From Saccharopolyspora kobensis (lineage in GTDB: Bacteria; Actinomycetota; Actinomycetes; Mycobacteriales; Pseudonocardiaceae), in the NCBI RefSeq assembly GCF_900108315.1, contig NZ_FNVB01000004.1, positions 248,001 to 312,000 of the forward strand: DNA of 64,000 bases, read 5' to 3'. A program made the translations under genes and the position numbers. Position 1 is the first letter of the stretch, and each line of letters starts with the position of its first letter. This document shows positions 36,267 to 44,787 of the stretch, piece after piece. The notes beneath the pieces are model-generated. The model saw only the letters and a list, made by a program, of their open reading frames with translations. It did no database searches and had not been told where the DNA came from.

Positions 36267-37421
36267 TCAGACGGTCGTGCGGGACTGGTAGCGGCGGTGG
36301 CACGCGGACGCAGTGATCAGCAGCGGGACCGCGACCGTCGCGGCGGCGCCGAAGAGCAGTGCGTAGGAGCCGTTTTCGGCGAACGGGCCGGCTGCTGCCG
36401 CAGCCGTCGCGCTGCCGAGGAACAGGGCTGAGGCGAACAGCGCCATCGCCAGCCCGCGGGCTTCGGGGACCACCGAGGTGGCCCAGGTCTGCAGGGACGA
36501 GTGCATGAACGACCAGCCGCCACCGAGCAGCAACGCCGTGACCACCACCGCCGCGATGTCGGTCCGCAGCGTCACGACCAGGTAGCCGATCGCCATCGAC
36601 GAACCGCCGATCGCGATCAGCTGCCACACCGCGAGCCGCCGCCCCAGCGCCTTGACCACGCGGGAGAACACCCACACGCCGATGCCGTAGGTGGCCGCGG
36701 CCAAGCCCGCCACGGCGACGTCGACACCGCGGTGCACCAGCGCCGACGGCAGGAACGTCAGGATGCCCAGCAGCACCGCGCCTTCCACGAAGACCAGCCC
36801 GAACACCAGCAGCGCCCAGCGATTCGTCAGCACGGTGCTCAGGTGCTTGCGCACGCCGCCGACCTGAGCGCGCTCCGGCTCGGGAAGCCTGCCGATCAGC
36901 GCGGCGCACAGCGCGGAGCAGAGCGCGGGAATCGCGAAAACCAGCCGCCAGTCGAGGAAACTCGCGAGCACACCGCCGACCGCGGTGGCCATCGCCGTGC
37001 CCAGCGCCGAGGCGGCCATGAGGTCGGAGAGCGCGCCTTGCCGCAGTTCCGGGGAAACCGTGTCCCCGACGTAGGTCAGCGACGACGGGACGATGGCGCC
37101 CATGCACCCGCCCGCGATCGCGCGCGCGATGACCAGCGCGACCAGGTTCGGCGCCAGCGCGGACGCGATGCCGGCGGCCGCCGCGCCCAGCAGCGTGCCG
37201 CGCATGACCACGATACGACCGAACCGGTCCGACAGCATTCCCCACACCGGCTGCATGAGCCCGTAGGCGAGGAAGTAACCGCTGGCGGCCGCGACGGCCG
37301 ACGCCAGCGGAACCTGCATCCCGAACGCGATCAGCACCAGCATCGGAGTGACCGAGAAGCGGTCGAAGTTGGAGATGAGGGTGGCGGCGGAAAGCACCAG
37401 AGGTGGCCTGGTGGACGACAT
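36267..37421 (-). CDS. MFS transporter (drug-efflux type)
   Basis: A 384-residue transporter with about twelve helices. LMQPVWGMLSDRFGRIVVMR is the MFS loop 2-3 signature, and GCMGAIVPSSLTYVGD resembles motif C of drug exporters. ATG 37421 has GGAGGAG upstream. It is convergent with the chelatase gene and divergent from the type VII-associated island, and has no obvious link to cobalamin synthesis. It separates genes that are adjacent in M. tuberculosis (chelatase and cobO). The substrate is unknown. Confidence 0.87.
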   Translation of the reverse strand: MSSTRPPLVLSAATLISNFDRFSVTPMLVLIAFGMQVPLASAVAAASGYFLAYGLMQPVWGMLSDRFGRIVVMRGTLLGAAAAGIASALAPNLVALVIARAIAGGCMGAIVPSSLTYVGDTVSPELRQGALSDLMAASALGTAMATAVGGVLASFLDWRLVFAIPALCSALCAALIGRLPEPERAQVGGVRKHLSTVLTNRWALLVFGLVFVEGAVLLGILTFLPSALVHRGVDVAVAGLAAATYGIGVWVFSRVVKALGRRLAVWQLIAIGGSSMAIGYLVVTLRTDIAAVVVTALLLGGGWSFMHSSLQTWATSVVPEARGLAMALFASALFLGSATAAAAAGPFAENGSYALLFGAAATVAVPLLITASACHRRYQSRTTV

Positions 37422-37672
37422 CGAACGACTCCTCCGGTGTAGGACCCGTCCATGCTCGCGGACGCGCGCCTTGCGAGATCGGTGATCTGGACCACTTCGG
37501 CGGGTGGGAGTGAACCGGCTGGCCTCCTCGGCGGAAGCGGGTTTGCTCCATTGGTGTGCGATTTGCGCCCCGGGTTGCGAAATGGCTTCTTCGTGACCTA
37601 CGCGCGAGGAAGCTGGTGCTAGGTTCCTATCCGTTTGAGGCCGGAACGGACTTACCTGGGGGTGGGGTTCCG

Positions 37673-38086
37673 ATGGCGGAGGCATTCGGCGCGATCGGTG
37701 GGGCGGTCGCAGGTCTTGCGGCTACCAACGACGCAATGCAGGGCATCATCAGCGCGGCCAACAGCGGCTCGTTCACGGTCACGCCCGAGGCGGGCAACGA
37801 GCTGATCAAGATCTTCCAGGACTTCCAGGACAACGCTCTGCCGTCGATGCAGTCGGATTTGCTCACCTTGAAATCGCGAACGCCTTTGGGTGACAGCCCG
37901 GGGGGCAAGGCGATCGCGGAGTTCAACAAGCAGGTGGCGGCAGGTGGGGATGGAAAGTCGTACCAAGAGCTGATCCTGCAGATGAAGGAGCGGGTGCCCG
38001 AGGTCATCGAGGCGATCAAGAAGGGGATCCAGCTCTACCAGGATGTGGACGAGGGCAACGCTGGCAGTATCGGCGTGCGGGATTGA
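37673..38086 (+). CDS. Small helical protein with type VII export-like motif (PE-like)
   Basis: A 137-residue, mostly helical protein that opens with AEAFGAIGGAVAGLAATNDA. It has no signal peptide. Near the C-terminus the helix KGIQLYQDVDEG contains Y122-x-x-x-D126, the YxxxD/E pattern that directs proteins to type VII (ESX) secretion when it follows a helical hairpin. The gene is the first of four (this gene, DUF3558, PPE-like, EspG) with small gaps. It could be the PE-like partner of the PPE-like protein downstream (inference). ATG 37673 follows a GGGGGTGGGG RBS. I know of no firm family name. Confidence 0.65.
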   Translation: MAEAFGAIGGAVAGLAATNDAMQGIISAANSGSFTVTPEAGNELIKIFQDFQDNALPSMQSDLLTLKSRTPLGDSPGGKAIAEFNKQVAAGGDGKSYQELILQMKERVPEVIEAIKKGIQLYQDVDEGNAGSIGVRD

Positions 38087-38103
38087 GAACGGGGTTTACT
38101 CAG

Positions 38104-38637
38104 GTGCGTAGGTCGATGTCGAAGTCTGTGATCGCTGGCGTGGCCGTCTTTCTCGTGGTGGGGGCTGCGGGCTGCGGTGCACCGGGCAGCGGCGGAACCG
38201 GCAGTGGTTCAGCTGAAACCAGTGAGAGCGCGTCGCCTGGAAGCAGCGTGGCAGAGGCTGTTGATCCCTGTGAGGTGTTGAACCAGGCCGATGCGACGAA
38301 GTTGGGCATCGAAGGTTCAGGAGAAGCCAAACGGATCGCTGGAGCCCCTGCGTGCGACTTCAAGGTTGCCGGAGGGGTTATTTCCGTCGTCGTGCACAGC
38401 GACAAGACCGTGGACGAGATGAACCTTACGGACGGCACCGTCGATACGGTCTCCGTCGCGGGTGTGGACGGCAAGCGCGTGCGCGAGCTCGTTGGTCCCG
38501 GCGACTGCGGTGCGTTCTTCCCCCTCTCTTCCAAGGGGGTCATCCAGGTCAGCTCGGTTGTGCAAGACACCGAAGCGGCATGCCAGACGGTGCAGGAGGC
38601 TGCGCCGTTGGTGTTGGCGAACCTTCCGAAGAACTGA
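38104..38637 (+). CDS. DUF3558-family lipoprotein
   Basis: A 177-residue exported lipoprotein. From GTG 38104, RRSMSKSVIAGVAVFLVVGA forms the signal sequence, and GAAGC is the lipobox. The linker is rich in Gly and Ser (GSGGTGSGSAETSESASPGS). The folded domain begins VDPCEVLNQADATKLGIEG and contains paired cysteines (ACDF, GDCGAFF, ACQTV), the DUF3558 pattern. The family is common beside ESX substrates in Pseudonocardiaceae, but its role is unknown. An alternative TTG at 38083 overlaps the stop of the previous gene, which would mean translational coupling. Confidence 0.85.
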   Translation: MRRSMSKSVIAGVAVFLVVGAAGCGAPGSGGTGSGSAETSESASPGSSVAEAVDPCEVLNQADATKLGIEGSGEAKRIAGAPACDFKVAGGVISVVVHSDKTVDEMNLTDGTVDTVSVAGVDGKRVRELVGPGDCGAFFPLSSKGVIQVSSVVQDTEAACQTVQEAAPLVLANLPKN

Positions 38638-38675
38638 CAGGTCTGCAGAGAACTTAAAAGGAATTGGGGGAAGTC

Positions 38676-40151
38676 ATGACGTCGCCGCCGGGTGGTGGAA
38701 ACCAGTACATCGCAGATGTCGAGCAACAGGCCTACCAGCAGGGGCAGCAGAAGTACTCCGACGTCTCGGACGTCTGGCTGGTCGGCGATGCGCTGAACCA
38801 GGCGCTGTCCCAGGCCTACGCCAAGCAGGAAGCCACCAAGTACGGGCAGGAGCAGGCGCAGGCGCTGGCCACGGACCAGGAGCTGCGGGAGAAGCCCGGG
38901 GAGCTCGGCAACACCCACTACCTCTCCTTCGAGCACAAGGAGATGGACCGGTTCGTCAAGGAGAACTTCGATCCGACCGCGGTGCACGACGTCGGCCGCA
39001 TCTACCACGGGCACGGTGAGAAGTTCCTCGACTTCGCCGATCAGATCAGCAGAGCGGCGGCCAAGACGGAGGAGACCTGGCGGGGGGAGGCCGGTGATGC
39101 GATGCGCAAGCACGTCGGGCAGCTGGCCGAGCACATGGCGCACTCCGGGAACGCCGCTCAGCTGACCGCCAACCAGATCGGCATGCAGGCCGAGGCCGGG
39201 GAGCGGGCCAAGAACTCGATGCCCGAGGTCGTCGAGTTCGACATGAAGCAGGAGCTCAAGAACTACTTCTCCGATCCCAACCCGTTCACCGCGATCAGCC
39301 GGGCGAACGACATCATCGAGAAGCAGGAGAAGAGCCAGGCAGCGCACGCCGAAGCCGCCCAGGTCATGTCGACCATGGAAGGCGACTTCGGGCGGGCCGC
39401 GGCGCAGACTCCCGCTTTCGTGCCGGCGCCGCGGGGGCCGGACGAGGTCGGGCCGCCGCCGGAGACGCGGCGGCCGATCGGGACGGTCGACCCGTCCACC
39501 AACGTTTCGAACACGCCCGCGGTCACCCAGTCGGCTTGGGCGAGTCCGACGGGGCAGGGCAGCGGGCCCGGCAGCTCCTCGGTTCCGCCGCCGCCCCCGT
39601 CGCCGAGCCAGACGAACGCCGTGTGGCAGCAGACGCCGACCGGTTCCGGTGGCGGGTCCGACACCCGGTGGAACCCGCGCACCGGGCAGTGGGAGCGGCG
39701 CAATCCCTACAACGGCAACTGGGCCCCGCTCCCGCCCGGCCAGCAGCGGCCCGGGCCCGGTGGCGGCCTGGGGCGTCCGGGCACCGCTCCCGGCGGTGCC
39801 GGTGGCATGGGCCGTCCCGGTGGTGGCGGCGGTGCCGGTGGTGCCGGTCGGCTCGGTGGCTTGGGCGCCGGCGGCGTCGGTGGTGCGGGCAACCAGCTCG
39901 GTGCCGGTGGCCGGGCCGGTGCCGGCGGGTTCGGCGCCGCGGGGAGCGCCGGGGTCGGCGGCGGTGCTGGTGGTGCCGGTGCCGCCGGTGCCCGCGGTGG
40001 TGCCGGGATGGGCGCCGGGGCCGCGGGCCGTGGCCAGGGCGGCAATTCCGAGGAGGACAACGAGCACGAGAGCAAGTACGTGCTCGACACCGACGAGGCT
40101 TGGGACGACCTCGGGCTGCCGAAGGTCGCACCGCCGGTTTTCGGCGAATAA
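38676..40151 (+). CDS. PPE-like ESX substrate with Gly/Pro-rich C-terminal region
   Basis: A 491-residue protein. The N-terminal 200 residues are helical with a WRG turn (TEETWRGEAGDAMRKHVGQL, 135-137), as in PPE/WXG100 proteins. From about residue 240 it becomes Pro-rich and then a long Gly/Ala tract (about 355-455), and it ends in an acidic tail (LDTDEAWDDLGLPKVAPPVF). No classical signal peptide is present, so export would need the type VII system. The ATG follows GGGGGAAG. EspG, the chaperone of PPE proteins, is encoded just downstream. The ESX core (EccB-E, MycP) is not in the window. Confidence 0.78.
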   Translation: MTSPPGGGNQYIADVEQQAYQQGQQKYSDVSDVWLVGDALNQALSQAYAKQEATKYGQEQAQALATDQELREKPGELGNTHYLSFEHKEMDRFVKENFDPTAVHDVGRIYHGHGEKFLDFADQISRAAAKTEETWRGEAGDAMRKHVGQLAEHMAHSGNAAQLTANQIGMQAEAGERAKNSMPEVVEFDMKQELKNYFSDPNPFTAISRANDIIEKQEKSQAAHAEAAQVMSTMEGDFGRAAAQTPAFVPAPRGPDEVGPPPETRRPIGTVDPSTNVSNTPAVTQSAWASPTGQGSGPGSSSVPPPPPSPSQTNAVWQQTPTGSGGGSDTRWNPRTGQWERRNPYNGNWAPLPPGQQRPGPGGGLGRPGTAPGGAGGMGRPGGGGGAGGAGRLGGLGAGGVGGAGNQLGAGGRAGAGGFGAAGSAGVGGGAGGAGAAGARGGAGMGAGAAGRGQGGNSEEDNEHESKYVLDTDEAWDDLGLPKVAPPVFGE

Positions 40152-40171
40152 CTTCGACTGTTCCGCTCGAT

Positions 40172-40201
40172 TTCCCGGAAAACCGATGTTTTTCCGGGGA
40201 A
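40172..40201. other. Hairpin between the PPE-like and espG genes
   Basis: TTCCCGGAAAA pairs with TTTTTCCGGGGAA with minor mismatches across a short loop. It lies in the 72-base intergenic gap. It may be an mRNA stability element or partial attenuator. Confidence 0.4.
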
Positions 40202-40223
40202 TCGGCGCGCGCCCACAGGGGGA

Positions 40224-41009
40224 ATGGTGATCAATTCGTTCACTCTGTCCGCCGAAGCGGTGGACATCCTCAGCGAGGACCTGCGGCTGAACCTGCGGCA
40301 GCCGCCGTTCGAGATCCCGCACTTCAGCGCCACCCTCGACGAGCGCGGCAGGCTCCGCAAGAGCGTCTGGGCCGATCTCGAGCAGCGCCGCCTCGCCGAT
40401 CGCGGCCGGGCCGAGCCGGAGCTCGAGCAAGCGTTGAACCTGCTGCACCGCTCGGAGGTCTCGGTGGCGGTGACCTCCTACGACGGCCGGTCGGACACCG
40501 TCTTCCGGGCCCGGGTGGTCGCGGGAGGCCGGACCGGGGTCGTCGCGATCCAGGACGAGCGGGGCGTGCGGGTCGAGTTCGCCGACGTCCGGGGGCTGGC
40601 GCGGATCTGCGTCGGGCTGCTGCCGGAAGTACCCGCGGGCAAGCTCGACACCGGCACCGTCTCCGTCGCCGGTGAGCCGCAGCCCGAACCCGGTGCCGAG
40701 CCGGATTCCTGGCTCAGCGCCGCGCAGCCCAGCGCTTCCGGTCGCGGTGGCGGGGACCTGCGCAAGGTGGAGCGGATCATGGCGCTGCCGGTGCGCAGCG
40801 TGGGCTACTTCGTGGTGAGCGGCGTCGACGCGAGCGGCCGGCAGGTGCGGCTGCCCGCGGTCGGCTGGCGGGACACCGAGGAGGGCCGCTACAGCGTCAC
40901 CACCCGCCAGAACCACGACGGCCAGCGCTGGAACACCTTCAGCCCGGCCGACAAACCGCGGCTGGCCCGCTACTTGGACGAACAGCTGGCCGCGTTCCGG
41001 CAGCGGTGA
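40224..41009 (+). CDS. EspG-family ESX secretion-associated chaperone
   Basis: A 261-residue cytosolic protein that fits the EspG family, which binds the tip of PPE proteins and keeps them soluble for type VII export. It starts INSFTLSAEAVDILSEDLRL, with a central VAIQDERGVRVEFADVRGLA region, a variable acidic loop, and the end ADKPRLARYLDEQLAAFRQR. AGGGGGA abuts ATG 40224, so GTG 40227 (next codon) may be the real start by RBS spacing. Adjacent to a PPE-like gene, it makes a substrate-chaperone module. Confidence 0.82.
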   Translation: MVINSFTLSAEAVDILSEDLRLNLRQPPFEIPHFSATLDERGRLRKSVWADLEQRRLADRGRAEPELEQALNLLHRSEVSVAVTSYDGRSDTVFRARVVAGGRTGVVAIQDERGVRVEFADVRGLARICVGLLPEVPAGKLDTGTVSVAGEPQPEPGAEPDSWLSAAQPSASGRGGGDLRKVERIMALPVRSVGYFVVSGVDASGRQVRLPAVGWRDTEEGRYSVTTRQNHDGQRWNTFSPADKPRLARYLDEQLAAFRQR

Positions 41010-41067
41010 GGGGATCGCAGCCGCGGTCCGCCGGGGCTGCTGCACCGGCGCTCACGACCGAATTGGT

Positions 41068-41079
41068 TAGGGTCTGGGT
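41068..41079 (+). promoter_or_regulatory. cobO: Leaderless promoter -10 box of cobO
   Basis: TAGGGT is followed by six bases and then the cobO ATG. No RBS is visible, and no cobalamin riboswitch lies in the 70-base gap, so the operon appears to start leaderless and free of B12 feedback. Confidence 0.55.
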
Positions 41080-41694
41080 ATGCCTCAGGGACAGCCTTCC
41101 AGCGTGCCGAACGACGGACTCACCACCCGCCAGCGCCGCAACCGGCCGCTGGTCGTGGTGCACACCGGTGAGATGAAGGGCAAGTCCACCGCCGCGTTCG
41201 GGCTCGCGCTGCGCGGCTGGAACCAGGGCTGGTCGATCGGGGTGTTCCAGTTCGTCAAGTCCGCGAAGTGGCGCGTCGGCGAGGAGACCGCGTTCCGCGC
41301 GCTGGGTCGGCTGCACGAGCAGACCGGCGAGGGCGGCCCCGTCGAGTGGCACAAGATGGGCGAGGGCTGGTCCTGGGCGCGCAAGAAGGGCAGCGAGGAG
41401 GACCACGCCGCCGCCGCGCTGGAGGGCTGGCGCGAGATCGCGCGCCGGATCGGCGAGCAGCAGCACGGCATGTACGTGCTGGACGAGTTCACCTATCCGC
41501 TGCACTGGGGCTGGATCGACGTCGACGAGGTGGTCGCCACCCTGCGCGACCGCCCCGGCCACCAGCACGTCGTGATCACCGGCCGCTACGCGCCGCGGGC
41601 GCTCCTGGACGCCGCCGACCTCGTCATGGAGACCACCAAGGTCAAGCACCCCATGGACGACGGCCAGAAGGGCCAGAAGGGCATCGAGTGGTGA
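41080..41694 (+). CDS. cobO: Cob(I)yrinic acid a,c-diamide adenosyltransferase
   Basis: A 204-residue ATP-dependent enzyme that attaches the adenosyl group to cobalt. A P-loop GEMKGKST (30-37) follows a basic N-terminus. VEWHKMGEGWSW, YVLDEFTYPLHWGWIDVDEV and VVITGRYAPRALLDAADLVM are CobO/BtuR landmarks. The stop overlaps the start of cobB by four bases, as in M. tuberculosis (Rv2849c-Rv2848c), so the two genes are coupled. Confidence 0.96.
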   Translation: MPQGQPSSVPNDGLTTRQRRNRPLVVVHTGEMKGKSTAAFGLALRGWNQGWSIGVFQFVKSAKWRVGEETAFRALGRLHEQTGEGGPVEWHKMGEGWSWARKKGSEEDHAAAALEGWREIARRIGEQQHGMYVLDEFTYPLHWGWIDVDEVVATLRDRPGHQHVVITGRYAPRALLDAADLVMETTKVKHPMDDGQKGQKGIEW

Positions 41695-43049
41695 CCGGAC
41701 CGTCCCCGTCCCATGCCCGGGTGGTGATCGCGGCACCGGCCTCCGGGCAGGGGAAGACGACCGTGGCCACCGGGCTGCTCGGAGCGCTGCGGCGGCGCGG
41801 GACCGACGTCGCGCCGTTCAAGGTCGGCCCGGACTACATCGATCCCGGGTACCACCGGATCGCCGCCGGGCGCCCGGGGCGCAACCTCGATCCGGTGCTG
41901 GTCGGCGAGGAGCGGATCGCGCCGCTGTTCCGGCACGGGGCGGCGGAGCTGTCCGTGGTGGAAGGCGTGATGGGGCTGTTCGACGGCCGCATCGGTTCCG
42001 GCGACGGGCTGGCGGCCGGTTCCACCGCGCACGTGGCGCAGCTGCTGGACGCGCCGGTCGTGCTGGTGGTCGACGCGCGGGGGCAGAGCCACAGCCTCGC
42101 CGCGCTGCTGCACGGTTTCCGCGGCTACCGGCCCGAGGTCCGGGTGGCGGGCGTGATCCTGAACCGCGTCGGTTCGCCGCGCCACGAGGAGGTGCTGCGC
42201 GAGGCCGCGGACGCCGCCGGGCTGCCGGTGCTCGGTGCCATCCCGCGCGCCGACGACCTCGCCGTCCCGTCCCGGCACCTCGGGCTCGTCACCGCCGTCG
42301 AGCACGGCACCGAGGCAGTGCGGGCGGTCGAGGCGATGACGGAAATCGTTGCCAGGTCGGTGGATCTCGACGCCGTCGCCGAGATCGCGCGGTCGGCTCC
42401 GGAACTGCCCGGGCCCGCCTGGAACCCGCGGGACGAAGTGGCGCCGCAAGGTTCGCCGGTGGTCGCGGTGGCCGGTGGCCGGGCGTTCACCTTCGCCTAC
42501 GCCGAGCACGTCGAACTGCTCGAAGCCGCCGGTGCCCGGATCGCCGTCGTGGACCCGCTCAACGACGAACGGCTGCCCGAGGGCGCCGCGGGTTTGGTGC
42601 TGCCGGGCGGATTCCCGGAGCAGCACGCGGCCGAGCTGTCCGCGAACACCGCGCTGCGCCGGGAAGTCGCCGCGTTCGCCGCCGACGGTGCGCCGGTGCA
42701 CGCCGAGTGCGGGGGACTGCTGTACCTGTCCCGGGAGCTGGACGGGCATCCGCTGTGCGGAGTGCTCGACGCGCGGGCGCGGATGTCGTCGCGCTTGACG
42801 CTCGGTTACCGGGATGCCGTGGCCGCTGCCGACTCCGCGCTGTTCGCGGAAGGCTCGCGGGTGAGCGGGCACGAGTTCCACCGCACCGTCCTGGAGCCCG
42901 CCGCCGGAGCACCCGCGTGGTTCTGGCGGAGCGGTGCGGGGCCGCAGCGCGAGGGTTTCGTCGACCGCGGCGTGCACGCCTCCTACTTGCACACCCATCC
43001 CGCCGGGCAGCCCGGCTCCGTCGAGCGGTTCGTGGCGCGGTGCGCGTGA
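41691..43049 (+). CDS. cobB: Hydrogenobyrinic/cobyrinic acid a,c-diamide synthase
   Basis: A 452-residue glutamine-dependent amidotransferase that amidates the a and c side chains. The ATPase domain begins VVIAAPASGQGKTTVATGLL and contains FKVGPDYIDPGYH and VEGVMGLFDG. The glutaminase half has its nucleophile in HAECGGLLYL (Cys340) and the late histidine in YLHTHP. GTG 41691 overlaps the cobO stop (GTGA). In aerobic synthesis the product is the substrate of the CobN-chelatase, which links this operon to the riboswitch-controlled genes. Confidence 0.95.
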   Translation: MTGPSPSHARVVIAAPASGQGKTTVATGLLGALRRRGTDVAPFKVGPDYIDPGYHRIAAGRPGRNLDPVLVGEERIAPLFRHGAAELSVVEGVMGLFDGRIGSGDGLAAGSTAHVAQLLDAPVVLVVDARGQSHSLAALLHGFRGYRPEVRVAGVILNRVGSPRHEEVLREAADAAGLPVLGAIPRADDLAVPSRHLGLVTAVEHGTEAVRAVEAMTEIVARSVDLDAVAEIARSAPELPGPAWNPRDEVAPQGSPVVAVAGGRAFTFAYAEHVELLEAAGARIAVVDPLNDERLPEGAAGLVLPGGFPEQHAAELSANTALRREVAAFAADGAPVHAECGGLLYLSRELDGHPLCGVLDARARMSSRLTLGYRDAVAAADSALFAEGSRVSGHEFHRTVLEPAAGAPAWFWRSGAGPQREGFVDRGVHASYLHTHPAGQPGSVERFVARCA

Positions 43050-43406
43050 TCAGGACGGCAGCGTGGGCTTCGCCACGCCGGGCGCTCGCCGTCCGCAGCC
43101 CGCACGGTCGGCCCAGCGCGGTTACCGACCGAGGTCGTGCCGCGCGTCGCTGCAACGCAGCTGATCACCGGTTCGAGGCCTTTCGGTGCGGGCGCATCAC
43201 GTGCCGTGACAAGCGCTGCGCGGGACGTGACCGCGCTGGGGGAGGGGCCGTGGCCACGCGGTACGGTCAGGGCCTGCGAAAGCGGGCGGCGGCCCGGTGA
43301 GCCGCGTGCCGAGCGCCGGGTGCCCGCGCCCGCTGTCCGAAGTGGACGACGCGCCGCATTCGTCCGCTGTGTTGGTACTTCCACCCCGAGGCGGAAGAGG
43401 AGAGCA
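43050..43406. other. Non-coding gap between cobB and cobM
   Basis: No credible gene or cobalamin riboswitch is visible in these 357 bases, although an open frame in phase with cobM runs through most of them. The only specific feature noted is GTCCGAAGTGGAC at 43335-43347, which recurs before cobL. A separate promoter for cobM probably lies here. Confidence 0.5.
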
Positions 43407-44633
43407 ATGGTGACTGGCCGGATCTCGTTCATCGGTGCCGGTCCGGGCGCGGCCGACCTGATCACGGTCCGCGGCGCGCGGCGGATCGCCGAGGCCGACG
43501 TGGTGGTGTGGTCGGCGAGCGCGGTCGCGCCGGAGTGCATCCAGGAGCACGCCCGCGGCGACGCCGAGCTGATCGACTCCTCCCGCCTGACCCGCGAGGA
43601 GGCGCTGGAGATCTACCGCCGCGCCGAGCGGGACAAGCTCAAGGTCGTCCGCGTGCACTCCGGCGATCCGTCGATGTGGAGCGCCGTCCAGGACCAGCAC
43701 GACGCGTGCTCCCGGATGAACGTCGAGGTCGAGATCGTGCCCGGCGTCGCGGCGTTCTCCGCGGCGGCTGCCGCCGTCGGCCGCGAGCTGACCGCGCCCG
43801 AGGTCGCCCAGTCGCTGGTGGTGACCCGCCTGGAGGGCGGCCGGACGCCGACGCCCACAGGCGAGGAGGTGCGCGAGTTCGCCAAGCACGGCACCACCAT
43901 GGCGCTGTACCTCTCCGCTTCGCGCACCGCGCAGCTGGTCGAGGAGCTGCGTGCAGGCGGCTACCCGGACGACACGCCGGTGCTGGTCGCCTACAAGGTC
44001 AGCTGGCCCGACGAGCTGCTGGTGCGCACCACCATCGGTGAGCTGGAGAAGACCGTCAAGCAGCGCAAGCTCTGGCGCAACGCGCTGTTCATCGTCGGCA
44101 AGAGCCTCGCCGGTTCCCGCACGAACTCCTACCACTTCCGGCGCGCGGAGCCGGTCGCCCGGCGCGCGCTGCGCCCGACCGCTCCGCGCCGCCGCAGCGT
44201 CGAGCCCGGCCCGGCGAAGCCGCGCGGCACCAACGGGGTCAAGGACTCCGACGTGGCCTGGTGGGCGGTGCGCGACTGGCAGGAGAGCGCTCGCGGAGCG
44301 GCGCGGGTCGCGGCGACCCGCGCGGTGCCGCGCGTGGACGCGGCGCAGTCGCAGCTGTTCGCCGATGAGGCCGTGGCCGAGCCCGCGGAAGCCGTCGAAT
44401 CCGCGGTCAGCGAGCAGCCCGTTGCCGTCGAGGCCGCGCCGAAGTCGCGGCGGACCTCCGCGGCGAGCACCACGACGACCCGGGCCACCGCGAAGGCAAC
44501 CCCGGCCAAGCGGACCGCGACCAAGACGACGAAGACCACCGCGGCCAAGCGGGCGAAATCCGCGACGGCGGCGAAGGCGAAGCCCGCGGCCAAGCGCAAG
44601 CCCGCGGCCAAGCCGGACGAGCAGGGCGAGTGA
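43407..44633 (+). CDS. cobM: Precorrin-4 C11-methyltransferase with long basic C-terminal tail
   Basis: Residues 1-246 are a complete CobM: ISFIGAGPGAADLITVRGAR at the N-terminus, HSGDPSMWSA and VPGVAAFSAAAAAVGREL in the SAM site, and WPDELLVRTTIGELEK near the end. The enzyme methylates C-11 of precorrin-4 using SAM. After that, about 160 extra residues follow, first Arg/Pro-rich (about 250-275) and then, from about 345, rich in Ala, Lys and Thr with AKPAAKRKPAAKP-type repeats like histone H1 or mycobacterial HupB tails. CobM proteins are usually about 250 residues. The ATG follows AGAGGAGAG. The tail could bind nucleic acid or polyanions; its role is unknown. Confidence 0.92.
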   Translation: MVTGRISFIGAGPGAADLITVRGARRIAEADVVVWSASAVAPECIQEHARGDAELIDSSRLTREEALEIYRRAERDKLKVVRVHSGDPSMWSAVQDQHDACSRMNVEVEIVPGVAAFSAAAAAVGRELTAPEVAQSLVVTRLEGGRTPTPTGEEVREFAKHGTTMALYLSASRTAQLVEELRAGGYPDDTPVLVAYKVSWPDELLVRTTIGELEKTVKQRKLWRNALFIVGKSLAGSRTNSYHFRRAEPVARRALRPTAPRRRSVEPGPAKPRGTNGVKDSDVAWWAVRDWQESARGAARVAATRAVPRVDAAQSQLFADEAVAEPAEAVESAVSEQPVAVEAAPKSRRTSAASTTTTRATAKATPAKRTATKTTKTTAAKRAKSATAAKAKPAAKRKPAAKPDEQGE

Positions 44634-44734
44634 TCCGAACCGCTTCGTCCGAAGTGGACGCGGCGTGTGCGCACCGGTTCGGTGGCCGGAGGCAGCAGTA
44701 TGGGAGCAGTTCAGCGAGGTGTGCGGCCGCCGGT

Positions 44735-44758
44735 CGCGCGTTCGGGGTGGAACGCGCG
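44735..44758 (+). other. Hairpin in the cobL leader
   Basis: CGCGCGTTC pairs perfectly with GAACGCGCG across GGGGTG, 30 bases before the cobL start. It could terminate cobM transcripts or shape the cobL leader. Confidence 0.5.
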
Positions 44759-44787
44759 GTCGCGGCTGCCGAGGTGAGGTGGGTGAC

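Noticed and set aside
33280..37551. 1423-codon minus-strand frame across the chelatase region
   Set aside because: It runs antisense to the chelatase, across a terminator and out of frame through the MFS gene; no protein-like segments.
40172..40201. Hairpin before espG as a rho-independent terminator
   Set aside because: It lacks a following U-tract in the plus direction and lies inside a probable operon, so it was kept only as an unassigned hairpin.
43137..43406. N-terminal extension of CobM from an upstream GTG
   Set aside because: The extra residues are not CobM-like, and ATG 43407 has a good RBS and aligns with family starts.
43050..43406. Possible third cobalamin riboswitch before cobM
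   Set aside because: Neither the B12 box GCCACTG nor the GGTGCGAATCC segment is present.
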